Source of the DNA: VGWB01 sp964480945
Lineage (GTDB): Bacteria > Bacteroidota > Ignavibacteria > UBA10030
Direction of reading: 5' to 3'
Length of the DNA stretch: 20,826 bases
Assembly: GCA_964480945.1 (NCBI GenBank)
Contig: CAYZRX010000071.1
Coordinates: 1 to 20,826, forward strand
The notes under the pieces were generated by a model, which was not told the origin of the DNA, did not search any database, and worked only from the letters and a program-made list of their open reading frames with translations. The translations under genes and the position numbers were made by a program. Below are positions 13,936 to 20,826 of the stretch, piece by piece; within the stretch, counting starts at the first letter, position 1, and each line of letters opens with the position of its first letter.

Positions 13936-15186
13936 ATGACAAGCAAAGAACGGGTCCTCGCAGCTCTCAATCACCGGGAACCGGACACAGTCCCCGTGGA
14001 TTTTGGAGGGACGGCGGTCACGGGCATCCATGTCAACTGCGTCGCGGGGCTCCGCGAGTACTACGGTCTGGAGAAGAGGCCCGTCAAGGTGCACGAGCCG
14101 TACCAAATGCTCGGGTACATCGACGAAGACCTGCAGGAGGTCTTGGGGATCGACGTCGAGGGAGTATACGCGGCGGAGACATTGTTCGGTTTCCGGAACG
14201 AGAACTGGAAGCCGTGGCGGCTGGACAGCGGTCTGCAGGTCCTCGTGGCGGAAAACTTCAATACGACGAAGGATGCAAACGGCGACACGCTCATCTATCC
14301 GAAAGGCGATCTGTCGGTTGCCCCCTCCGGCCGCATGCCGAAGAATGGCTTCTTCTTCGACTCGATCATCCGGCAGGAGCCGATCGTCGAGGAGCAGCTG
14401 GACCCCGCGAACAACCTCGAAGAATTCACTCATATTTCCGATCAGGATCTCGACTATTTCGAACGGGAAGCAAAGGAGACATCGCGGACGGGCGGAGCTG
14501 TCATTGCTACGTTTGGGGGGATGGCATTCGGCGACATCGCGCTCGTTCCGGCGCCGTTTCTCAAGCACCCGAAGGGGATCCGGGACATCGAAGAGTGGTA
14601 CGTCTCGACGCTGACGCGCCAACCGTACATCCATCAGGTATTCGAAAAGCAGTGCGAGATTGCGATCGAGAATCTGATCAAGATCTACAAGCAGGTCGGA
14701 AACCTCATCGATGCGGTGTTCATCTGCGGGACGGATTTCGGGACGCAGTGGTCCACGTTCTGTTCCGTCGATACCTTCCGGTCGCTGTATCTGCCGTACT
14801 ACAAGCGCATCAACGACTGGATTCACATCCACACGTCGTGGAAGACGTTCAAGCACTCTTGCGGGGCAGTCGAGACGCTGATCCCCTCGTTCATCGATTC
14901 GGGATTCGACATCCTCAATCCTGTCCAGTGTTCGGCCGCGGGAATGGAGCCCGAGCAGCTCAAGAGGAAATACGGCCCGGAGATCGTTTTCTGGGGCGGG
15001 GGCGTCGATACGCAGAAGACGCTGATGTTCGGGACTCCGAAAGAGGTGCGGGAGGAGGTCCTCGGGCGGTGCGAGATCTTCGGCAGAGACGGCGGCTTCG
15101 TGTTCAACGCCGTGCACAATATCCAGGGGAATGTCCCGCTGAAGAATGTCGTCGCGATGTTCGAAGCGCTGAAGCAAGGCAGATGA
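13936..15186 (+). CDS. Uroporphyrinogen decarboxylase-like (UroD/MtaA superfamily) protein
   Basis: Cytoplasmic TIM-barrel protein of the UroD superfamily, 416 residues. The superfamily holds heme-pathway decarboxylases and zinc-dependent methyltransferases (MtaA, MtbA, CmuA). The N-terminus (TSKERVLAALNHREPDTVPVDF) is typical. The motif His307-Ser-Cys309-Gly matches the His-x-Cys zinc site of the methyltransferases, which true HemE lacks. The third zinc ligand there is a Cys near the C-terminus; here the matching stretch reads FNAVHNIQGNVPLKNV, giving His394. It is longer than MtaA (about 340) because of an insert at about 90-180. AAAGGT lies 7 nt before ATG 13936. It follows the sugar porter by 59 bp, so it is likely co-transcribed. 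Removal or transfer of a methyl group from a sugar or its breakdown product is possible but is only inferred. No corrinoid protein is nearby. Confidence 0.85.
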   Translation: MTSKERVLAALNHREPDTVPVDFGGTAVTGIHVNCVAGLREYYGLEKRPVKVHEPYQMLGYIDEDLQEVLGIDVEGVYAAETLFGFRNENWKPWRLDSGLQVLVAENFNTTKDANGDTLIYPKGDLSVAPSGRMPKNGFFFDSIIRQEPIVEEQLDPANNLEEFTHISDQDLDYFEREAKETSRTGGAVIATFGGMAFGDIALVPAPFLKHPKGIRDIEEWYVSTLTRQPYIHQVFEKQCEIAIENLIKIYKQVGNLIDAVFICGTDFGTQWSTFCSVDTFRSLYLPYYKRINDWIHIHTSWKTFKHSCGAVETLIPSFIDSGFDILNPVQCSAAGMEPEQLKRKYGPEIVFWGGGVDTQKTLMFGTPKEVREEVLGRCEIFGRDGGFVFNAVHNIQGNVPLKNVVAMFEALKQGR

Positions 15187-15204
15187 CCGTCACCACCCTA
15201 CGTT

Positions 15205-15258
15205 CTCCGACAGTTGAACTGTCGGAGAGGATTCTGTCCGGGAGTTCAACTCCCGGAC
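15205..15258. repeat. Pair of matched perfect hairpins
   Basis: Hairpin 1 is CTCCGACAGT (15205-15214), loop TGA, ACTGTCGGAG (15218-15227). Hairpin 2 is GTCCGGGAGT (15236-15245), loop TCA, ACTCCCGGAC (15249-15258). Both are 23 nt with 10-bp stems and 3-nt loops; the loops are complementary to each other. They lie between the UroD-like and HHE genes. They could block read-through, but neither has a T-run, so a repeat element is as likely. Confidence 0.7.
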
Positions 15259-15306
15259 AACTGAACGCCTCACAAGGATCAATGTCAGGCTGGGTTGACG
15301 GCCATC

Positions 15307-15318
15307 TCAACATGTTGA
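15307..15318. promoter_or_regulatory. Perfect palindrome touching the HHE ribosome binding site
   Basis: TCAACATGTTGA is a perfect 12-bp palindrome whose last base is the first base of AAGGAG (15318-15323). It may be an operator for an NO-responsive repressor of the HHE/qNOR operon, or a small hairpin. A TTGA at 15295-15298 forms a further TTGA-N8-TCAA pair with it. The match is short and no known regulator site was recognised. Confidence 0.35.
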
Positions 15319-15329
15319 AGGAGTGACGC

Positions 15330-15848
15330 ATGAACGGACCTCTCTACGAATTCTTCGCCGGTGATCACCGGCGTCTCGAGGGATTGCTGGACCGTGCGAC
15401 CGCCCGGCCGGGGGAGTATGAGATGGAGGCGTACGCTCAATTCAGGACCGGGCTTCTGAGGCACATCAAGATAGAAGAGAAGATCCTACTCCCAATGGCG
15501 CAGAAAGCGCGCGGCGGCGAACCCCTACCGATCGCGGCAAAGATCCGGCTCGACCATGGCGCGATCACGGCGCTGCTGGTTCCGTCACCCTCGCCGATGG
15601 TCGTCGCTGCTATGCGAAAGATACTGGCCGACCACAACGTCCTTGAAGAATCACCCGGCGGTTTGTATGAGGCGTGCGAACAGCTCGTGGGCGACCAGGT
15701 CGAGAGTCTATTGGAAAAAGCGAAGAACACTCCGGACGTACCGGTGCACCCCCACAATGACAAGTCCTTCGTTCTGGAGGCCGCGCGACGAGCGCTGGCC
15801 AGGGCCGGGTACAACCTCGACGACTTGGGCGCGGGCGATCAGAGATAA
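15330..15848 (+). CDS. Hemerythrin-like HHE domain protein
   Basis: Small cytoplasmic four-helix protein, 172 residues, with a di-iron site. The full HHE pattern is visible: His13, His45-x3-Glu49, His76, His102-x3-Glu106. Proteins of this kind bind O2 or NO, or help repair nitrosylated Fe-S clusters. The C-terminal 50 residues (HPHNDKSFVLEAARRALARAG) continue helically beyond the core. AAGGAG precedes ATG 15330 with 6-nt spacing. The qNOR gene follows after 52 nt with its own strong ribosome binding site, which supports a shared role in NO defence. It may carry NO to the reductase or act as a sensor; the sequence does not tell. It lacks the ScdA/RIC N-terminal domain, so it is not a standard Fe-S repair protein. 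Confidence 0.9.
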   Translation: MNGPLYEFFAGDHRRLEGLLDRATARPGEYEMEAYAQFRTGLLRHIKIEEKILLPMAQKARGGEPLPIAAKIRLDHGAITALLVPSPSPMVVAAMRKILADHNVLEESPGGLYEACEQLVGDQVESLLEKAKNTPDVPVHPHNDKSFVLEAARRALARAGYNLDDLGAGDQR

Positions 15849-15900
15849 CCTGCACCGTCCCTAACGGCATGATCTGATATTCCACAAGAGAGGAGGTCCT

Positions 15901-18201
15901 ATGGCTCAGTCAACATCTACGACGAGCGGGCTTTCGCCGTGGTGGAGAAATGGCGTCATCATTGTGATGATCGTCGGCTTTTCTGTCCTGATCTGGCTGT
16001 CGGTGAGGACGTATGAAAACGCGCCCCCGATCCCGGAGAACGTCGTCGGCGAGTCCGGCGAGGTCATCTTCACCGGTGACGATGTCACCAGCGGTCAGCA
16101 AATCTTTCTGAAATACGGCCTGATGGAGAACGGCACCATCTGGGGCCATGGCGCGTACCTCGGACCCGATTTCTCAGCTGAGTACCTTCACGCCCTCTCC
16201 GGCCACGAATCTGAGGCGATCGCGATGCAGCGGTACGGCAAGGAGTTCGACCGGCTCGGGCCGGAGCAGCAGCGTGAGATCGAAACCGACGTCCGAACGG
16301 TCTTGAAGCAGAATCGCTTCGATCCGCAAACAAAGACTCTCGTTTTCACCGCGGGCGAGGCCCTCTCGTACCAAAAACAGATCGGAACGTGGACAGGCTA
16401 CTTCTCTCAGACGAAGACAAACACCGGCTTGAATCCGAAGCTCATCCAGGATCCGGCTGAGCTCCGGCAGCTGACGGCGTTCTTCGCTTGGTGCGCCTGG
16501 GCGTCGGTCGCGGAGCGTCCCGGGGAATCGTACTCCTATACGAACAATTTTCCGTACGATCCCTCGGTCGGCAATACCGCCAGTGCGGACGCGGTGCTGT
16601 GGAGCGCCCTGAGCCTCATCACCCTCCTCGCCGGGACCGGGCTGATCCTCTTCGTCTTCGGCAAGTTCGATTACCTCGGCTGGAAGGGGAAGGAGGGTCA
16701 CATCCATCCGCAGCTCCTGCCCGGAGTGACGACGGAGAATCAGCGTGCAACCATCAAGTACTTCTCGATCGCAGCCGTTCTGTTCCTCCTGCAAGTCGCG
16801 GTGGGTGGGGCGACCGCCCACTACCGGGCCGATCCCTCGAGCTTCTACGGGATCGATTTCTCCAGCCTCGTCCCGAGCAACCTCGTCCGCACGTGGCATT
16901 TGCAGCTCGCCATCTTCTGGATCGCAACGGCCTACGTTGCAGGAGGGATGTTCCTCGCGCCGTCCCTGGCCGGAAATACGGGGAGGCAGGTCGGGGGGAT
17001 CAACTTCCTCTTCGTCGCGCTGGTGATCGTCGTTCTCGGGAGTCTCTTCGGCGAAGCGCTCGGCATCAATCGGTTTCTCGGCCAGCTCTGGTTCTGGTTC
17101 GGCCACCAAGGGTGGGAGTATCTCGACCTCGGCCGCGCGTGGCAGATCCTGCTGGCGATCGGCCTGGTTGTATGGGTGGTCATCATCTTCAGGATGGTGG
17201 CTCCCGCCCGCAAGGACACGGAGCGAAAGGAGATCTCCTCACTCTTTCTCTACGCGGCCATTGCGATCCCGCTCTTCTACCTGCCGGCCATGTTCTTCAC
17301 AAGCACAAGCAACTTCACGGTCGTAGACCTGTGGAGGTTCTGGATCATCCATCTCTGGGTGGAGGGGTTCTTCGAGCTTTTCGTCACGGTGATGGTCGCT
17401 GTGATCTTGTACCAGCTCGGTATCGTCACGCACACGACGGCGAGCCGCGTCGTCTACCTGGATGCCATCCTGTACCTGGCAGGAGGGATTGTCGGGACGG
17501 CGCACCACTGGTACTGGACCGGCCAGTCGAGCGTCACGATGGCGTTCGGGGCGTTGTTCTCTGCGATGGAGGTTGTCCCGCTCACGCTCCTCACGCTGGA
17601 CGCGTGGGATTTCATCAAGCTCACGCGGGGCACGTGCGATATCTGTGGGAAGAAAATCTCGGTCCCCCACAAGTGGACCTTCTACTTTGTCATGGCCGTG
17701 GGGGTTTGGAATTTCGTCGGCGCCGGAGTATTCGGGTTCCTCATCAACCTCCCGATTGTCAGCTACTACGAGGTCGGGACGATCTTGACGCCGAACCATG
17801 GCCACGCCGCGATGATGGGTGTGTTCGGGATGCTGGCCGTTGCCCTGATGGTCTTCGCGTTCCGGCAGGTCGTGTCGGAAAAGGAGTGGGAGCGACTCGA
17901 GAAATACGTGCGGGTCTCCTTCTGGGGATTGAACGGCGGTCTCGCGCTGATGGTGGTGACGAACCTCTTCCCCGGGGGCGTGTTCCAACTCCAGGATGTT
18001 CTCCAGAATGGCTACTGGCATGCGCGGAGCTCGGAGTTCCTTCAACAGGAGACGATGCGATTGATCGAGTGGTTTCGGCTGCCCGGCGATCTCATCTTCA
18101 TCATCTGCGGCGTGCTTCCGCTGGTGATGGTGGCCCTGGCGGCGTACCGCCGCGCCCGCTCCGGCGGTTCCGATACGTTGCAGACGCAAGTGCCTGGTTA
18201 A
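15901..18201 (+). CDS. norZ: Quinol-dependent nitric oxide reductase (qNOR)
   Basis: Single-subunit inner-membrane enzyme reducing 2 NO to N2O with electrons from quinol, 766 residues. One N-terminal helix (about 18-35) is followed by an extracytoplasmic domain (36-230) with no CxxCH heme c site, as expected for the quinol form, and then by a NorB-like bundle of about 12 helices. Metal ligands match NorB: His333 and His635 for heme b, His633 for heme b3, His484, His535 and His536 for FeB, and Glu488 (HLWVEGFFE), which cNOR needs. Oddity: a Cys-x2-Cys (Cys579/Cys582, TCDICGKK) sits in the loop between helices after the FeB histidines, where I do not expect cysteines. AGGAGGT lies 3 nt before ATG 15901. 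Paired with the HHE gene. No norC, norD or norQ gene is present. Confidence 0.95.
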   Translation: MAQSTSTTSGLSPWWRNGVIIVMIVGFSVLIWLSVRTYENAPPIPENVVGESGEVIFTGDDVTSGQQIFLKYGLMENGTIWGHGAYLGPDFSAEYLHALSGHESEAIAMQRYGKEFDRLGPEQQREIETDVRTVLKQNRFDPQTKTLVFTAGEALSYQKQIGTWTGYFSQTKTNTGLNPKLIQDPAELRQLTAFFAWCAWASVAERPGESYSYTNNFPYDPSVGNTASADAVLWSALSLITLLAGTGLILFVFGKFDYLGWKGKEGHIHPQLLPGVTTENQRATIKYFSIAAVLFLLQVAVGGATAHYRADPSSFYGIDFSSLVPSNLVRTWHLQLAIFWIATAYVAGGMFLAPSLAGNTGRQVGGINFLFVALVIVVLGSLFGEALGINRFLGQLWFWFGHQGWEYLDLGRAWQILLAIGLVVWVVIIFRMVAPARKDTERKEISSLFLYAAIAIPLFYLPAMFFTSTSNFTVVDLWRFWIIHLWVEGFFELFVTVMVAVILYQLGIVTHTTASRVVYLDAILYLAGGIVGTAHHWYWTGQSSVTMAFGALFSAMEVVPLTLLTLDAWDFIKLTRGTCDICGKKISVPHKWTFYFVMAVGVWNFVGAGVFGFLINLPIVSYYEVGTILTPNHGHAAMMGVFGMLAVALMVFAFRQVVSEKEWERLEKYVRVSFWGLNGGLALMVVTNLFPGGVFQLQDVLQNGYWHARSSEFLQQETMRLIEWFRLPGDLIFIICGVLPLVMVALAAYRRARSGGSDTLQTQVPG

Positions 18202-18226
18202 TCAGGTGGGCCCTCACCCTGTATCG

Positions 18227-18247
18227 CTCTCCCGGGGTGCGGGAGAG
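18227..18247 (+). terminator. Possible terminator after qNOR
   Basis: CTCTCCCG (18227-18234) pairs with CGGGAGAG (18240-18247) around GGGTG, an 8-bp GC-rich stem starting 26 nt after the qNOR stop. It could end the HHE/qNOR transcript. There is no true T-run, and the flanking CCCTCACCCT makes it look like part of a common intergenic repeat as well. Confidence 0.4.
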
Positions 18248-18270
18248 GGGTCTATGGGTTCTCTAAAAGA

Positions 18271-18296
18271 GTCATTCTGAGCGCAGCGAAGAATCT
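18271..18296 (+). repeat. GTCATTCTGAGCGCAGCGAAGAATCT-type intergenic repeat
   Basis: It starts GTCATTCTGAGCGCAG and ends CGAAGAATCT, with ATTCT (18274-18278) pairing with AGAAT (18290-18294). This unit is widespread between genes of Bacteroidota, Ignavibacteria and other phyla. It shares the GTCATnCTGA start with the repeats at 2843-2911. Confidence 0.7.
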
Positions 18297-18330
18297 GCCC
18301 GTTCGGGGTCAGAAGAAAAAGGCTGCAGAC

Positions 18331-18394
18331 CTCACCCTAGCCCTCTCCTAAGAGGAGAAGGAAGCTCTGCCCACTCCCACGGTCCCCCGTGGGA
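18331..18394. repeat. CTCACCCTAGCCCTCTCC repeat with two hairpins
   Basis: CTCACCCTAGCCCTCTCC is followed by the hairpin TCTCCT-AAG-AGGAGA (18344-18358) and then by the perfect 8-bp hairpin TCCCACGG-TCCC-CCGTGGGA (18375-18394). The CCCTCACCCT opening is also found at 18211-18220, and a related CATCACCCTCTCC at 20798-20810. No coding frame is supported between 18202 and 18475. Confidence 0.55.
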
Positions 18395-18475
18395 TCGCTC
18401 CATGTGTACACCGTCGAGGGAGGAGAGGCAAGGCTCGGTAGGCTTGGCGTTCAGGATTTCGTATCTAACTCCCCC

Positions 18476-20437
18476 TTACCGCGCCGGGCGCTTCATCACG
18501 GTGACCGTCAGTGAAGAGGGATACCGTGTCGAGTGGTGCACCGCATTGTGCGCGACCACCCCCGTCACCTCATCGTAGTTGTGCCCGCCGGTATTGAGAT
18601 TCCGTTCGTACTCGGGGAAGCTGCTGCTGCTCACTTCGATGCGGAGCCGGTGCCCGACGTCGAAGTAGTTGCTCGTCGTCAACGGCAGCAACGTCACCTT
18701 GTAGACCTTCCCCGCCTCCATCCATACCGTCGGCTTGTCGTATCCGTCGCGGTAGCGCATTCGCTGGATGGACTCGTCCAGGGTGAAAGCACGGCCGTCG
18801 GGATACACGTCGATCACCTTCACGGTGAAGTCCGTATCCTTGACGTCCGAGGAGACGTGGAGCGTCGGCGTCATCGTACCGGTGACCTCCAAGCCTTCGG
18901 TGAAGGGCGGGGTCGTGTAGACAAGCACATCGGGCCGCGCCTCAACTGTGCGCTGGTCGTACGAGCCGTCTACGCCTCCAACGTTGTTCGTCGAGCGGTA
19001 GCCGCCGTGCGTGGGAACCGGGTTCATCGGATCGTACGTGAAGCGATCCGGCATATCCACTGCCGGAGGCGTGAGAGTCAGCGTGCCGTCACCGTTCAGC
19101 GTGTTGGCCTGGCCGCCGCTCGAGAGGTAGAACGTCATCGGCTGCACACCCTTGGGCGGCCAGGTGTTGGACGTCTGCCACTTGTTCATCCCCATCGTGT
19201 AGTAGGTGACCTTGGGGAGCGTGTCGAGCAAGGTGCTCTTCTCCCCCTTGAGGAATCGGTCGAAGAAGGCGTACATGATCTCCTGGTACGGGAGGCGGGC
19301 GTCACCCATATCCCGCTCGCCGACGATCGTGTGCTCCGTGGCCCGGGTAAACTGACAGTGTCCGACGGGTGCGATAATCGCCCACTGCTGATTGGCAGCT
19401 TCCCCCTTGGCCGTCCTCCGGACGAAGTTGTACAGCTCGAGGTTCGGCGCGATGGCGATGTCGTAGTACGACATGAACCAGAGGCCCGGCACGTTGATGC
19501 GCTTGTCGTCGTGGAAGAGCGCGCCACGATACCAGGCCGGATCGTTCGGAGTCCGCTGGATCATTCGGCCGCCGGTCGCCACCGGCATCGAATCGGCAAA
19601 GACTCCCTTCGGTCCACCCACCGCCTTGAGGATGTCCTGCACGGGGAGGATCCAGTACGCCTTGTACCAGTCGACGGGCGGCATCCTGGCGGTTAGGTCC
19701 CACGCCTTCGAGAGCCGGATCAGGTCCTCCTGCGACGTGTTCGGGGGGAACATTGGACGCTGGGGCTTCTGGTTGCCGTAGAACCAGGGGATGTTGTACA
19801 TCATGAAGACGCCGCCGCGGTACCAGTTGCCCTGCTCGTAGAAGGGACCGACGCGCCCTACGCCGCACCCGAAGCCCTGCGCGTTAAATGCAGCATACCC
19901 GGGAATGTCGCGAGCCACCGCGCCGATCTGCCACTCGGCCGTCGACGAGCACCCCGTCGTGCCCACCTTGCCGTTCGACCACGGCTGGTGCGTCATCCAG
20001 GCGACCTCATCTTCGGCGTCCGTAAGTGGAGCGCCGAGGACGTCCCACTCCCCTTCCGCGAAGAACTCCCCGCGCTCTTGCATATCGACCCACGCATACC
20101 CGCGCTTGATCGCCGTGAGTGCTGCGCTCATATCCCGCGGCACGCCGTTCGTCACGTCCCAGTAGTTGAAGTTGTAGGGCGTGCGAACCCAGATCGCCGG
20201 GTACTTTTTGGAGGTGTCCTTCGGATGGTAGATGTCAGCCGCGATCCGCACGCCATCGCGCATGGGGATCATGACTTTGCGCTCGATGATGGCGAGCGAT
20301 TCAAGTTCTTTCTCGACCGCCCAGCGCACTGCCTTGACGCTGTCGGTCATCTGCCCGCGGGGTTGTGCGAGAAGCGATGCGGCGGCTATGGTGCCGACCG
20401 CAGCCGCGAACAGCAGGTTGCGGGAACTTCTGTACAT
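18476..20437 (-). CDS. Secreted CocE/NonD family (peptidase S15-like) hydrolase
   Basis: Exported alpha/beta hydrolase of 653 residues, in the family of cocaine esterase, acyl-amino-acid acylases and X-Pro dipeptidyl peptidases. Residues 1-24 form a signal peptide (ending LLAQP). The hydrolase domain starts at VMIPMRDGVRIAADIYHP (55-72). The nucleophile elbow is GKVGTTGCSS (156-165) with Ser164; most relatives read G-x-S-Y-x-G, but here Ser follows the nucleophile. Likely acid and base are Asp326 (SYYDIAIAP) and His360 (PVGHCQF). The C-terminal third (from about 480) is the jelly-roll domain (TPTLHVSSDVKDTDFTVKVIDVYPDG). GGGAGGT lies close before ATG 20437. It is a single gene with hairpin-rich spacers on both sides. 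Amide or ester bond cleavage is likely; the substrate is unknown. Confidence 0.92.
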   Translation of the reverse strand: MYRSSRNLLFAAAVGTIAAASLLAQPRGQMTDSVKAVRWAVEKELESLAIIERKVMIPMRDGVRIAADIYHPKDTSKKYPAIWVRTPYNFNYWDVTNGVPRDMSAALTAIKRGYAWVDMQERGEFFAEGEWDVLGAPLTDAEDEVAWMTHQPWSNGKVGTTGCSSTAEWQIGAVARDIPGYAAFNAQGFGCGVGRVGPFYEQGNWYRGGVFMMYNIPWFYGNQKPQRPMFPPNTSQEDLIRLSKAWDLTARMPPVDWYKAYWILPVQDILKAVGGPKGVFADSMPVATGGRMIQRTPNDPAWYRGALFHDDKRINVPGLWFMSYYDIAIAPNLELYNFVRRTAKGEAANQQWAIIAPVGHCQFTRATEHTIVGERDMGDARLPYQEIMYAFFDRFLKGEKSTLLDTLPKVTYYTMGMNKWQTSNTWPPKGVQPMTFYLSSGGQANTLNGDGTLTLTPPAVDMPDRFTYDPMNPVPTHGGYRSTNNVGGVDGSYDQRTVEARPDVLVYTTPPFTEGLEVTGTMTPTLHVSSDVKDTDFTVKVIDVYPDGRAFTLDESIQRMRYRDGYDKPTVWMEAGKVYKVTLLPLTTSNYFDVGHRLRIEVSSSSFPEYERNLNTGGHNYDEVTGVVAHNAVHHSTRYPSSLTVTVMKRPAR

Positions 20438-20635
20438 GTTGACCTCCCTTGACTTGTGACGAATGAAAGCTCTCCGCCGGCGATGACGACCTCACGGTGC
20501 TGTTGTTTCTCGTCTATCTCCCGCGAAGAACGACGGAACGATAAGAAGAGAAAGAAAGGATAGCAATACCAAACGTCTGGCAGGCAGCGGGCCTCGCAAG
20601 TTGCTTCTTTGCCTTCCTACGCGGACAAGCCCCTG
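20438..20635. other. Upstream region of the CocE-type gene
   Basis: It holds the promoter side of the leftward hydrolase gene, with its ribosome binding site next to 20437. I see no gene and no clear promoter motif. Confidence 0.4.
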
Positions 20636-20826
20636 CCCCTTGATGGGGGAGGTGAGCTTGCCCGCCACGCCTTTGCCGAAGGCATCACTTCCCCAAAGGG
20701 GTCCTTCGGACGTGATTGGTGGGGTGGGGGTGATGGATCACGTTGGCCCTCAAGACCTTCAATAGGAAACGTGAGCGAACTTGAGATCACCGTCTCGCAT
20801 CACCCTCTCCTTAGTCCCCTCCCGTC
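20636..20826. repeat. Hairpin-rich intergenic repeat, running off the right edge
   Basis: A run of small hairpins: CCCC-TTGAT-GGGG (20636-20648), GCCTT-TGCCG-AAGGC (20669-20683), CCCC-AAA-GGGG (20691-20701) and GTCC-TTC-GGAC (20701-20711). G-rich GGTGGGGTGGGGGTGA (20719-20734) follows, and near the edge CATCACCCTCTCC and CCCCTCCCGTC. The C-rich and G-rich tracts fit the CCCTCACCCT-type intergenic repeats seen near 18211-18360. No coding frame is supported. The element may continue past the window. Confidence 0.5.

Noticed and set aside
13543..15177. Long minus-strand open frame (544 codons) opposite the UroD-like gene
   Set aside because: The plus strand encodes a full UroD-family protein with a ribosome binding site. 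The antisense frame is rich in Arg, Asp, Leu and Val without motifs.
15295..15310. FNR/NnrR box before the HHE gene
   Set aside because: TTGA and TCAA are 8 nt apart; the Crp/Fnr family needs 6 (TTGAT-N4-ATCAA). Kept only as an unassigned palindrome.
16488..18266. Plus-strand open frame (592 codons) in another frame of the qNOR gene
   Set aside because: The qNOR frame has all metal ligands; the other frame is Arg/Gly/Pro-rich with no motif.
1..20826. CRISPR array, tRNA or rRNA genes, transposases, phage genes
   Set aside because: Read on both strands; no regularly spaced direct repeats of CRISPR type, no tRNA-like fold noticed and no mobile-element protein among the open frames.

Overview
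This window looks like a chromosomal piece, probably from a MAG, of a bacterium in the Bacteroidota/Chlorobi/Ignavibacteria neighbourhood. That placement is an inference. It rests on a GH97 enzyme and two GH29 fucosidases of the kind rich in that group, an ECF sigma/anti-sigma pair, a DUF362 plus polyferredoxin pair, and intergenic hairpin repeats of the form GTCAnnCnGAACTxG. GC looks moderately high by eye (about 55-60%). Many genes have strong Shine-Dalgarno sequences (AAGGAGGT, AGGAGGT), which argues against classical Bacteroidia. I see no rRNA, tRNA, CRISPR, transposase or phage gene.

Layout. 1-995 (-): 5' part of a GH97 glycosidase running off the left edge, divergent from 1261-2706 (+), a secreted GH29 fucosidase. 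2755-2908: three hairpin repeats in alternating orientation. 2981-5322 (-): an operon of ECF sigma factor, ZAS-type anti-sigma factor and a lipoprotein with a C-terminal membrane anchor, with a candidate self-regulated promoter. 5746-8238 (+): a Tat-exported DUF362 protein and a membrane polyferredoxin that looks like NapH fused to NapG. 8297-9193 (-): a response regulator with an RsbW-like ATPase domain. 9459-10547 (+): a beta-lactamase-fold lipoprotein. 10778-12196 (+): a second GH29 fucosidase. 12467-15186 (+): a sugar porter and a uroporphyrinogen decarboxylase-like protein. 15330-18201 (+): a hemerythrin-like HHE protein and a quinol-dependent nitric oxide reductase. 18476-20437 (-): a secreted CocE/NonD-type hydrolase. 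The spacers at 18202-18475 and 20438-20826 are rich in hairpins.

How the genes fit together. GH97, the two GH29 enzymes and the sugar porter suggest use of alpha-fucosylated (possibly alpha-galactosylated or alpha-glucosylated) glycans: cleavage outside the cytoplasm, then uptake of the free sugar. No SusC/SusD pair is visible. The HHE/qNOR pair is an NO-detoxifying or NO-respiring unit. The DUF362/NapH-NapG unit probably moves electrons from quinol across the membrane to an unknown acceptor. The sigma/anti-sigma/lipoprotein unit is a cell-envelope signalling module with an unknown signal.

The least explained parts are the one-chain NapH-NapG fusion with its internal Tat-like motif, the anchored lipoprotein of the ECF operon, the UroD-like protein whose third zinc ligand seems changed to His, and the hairpin repeat families.
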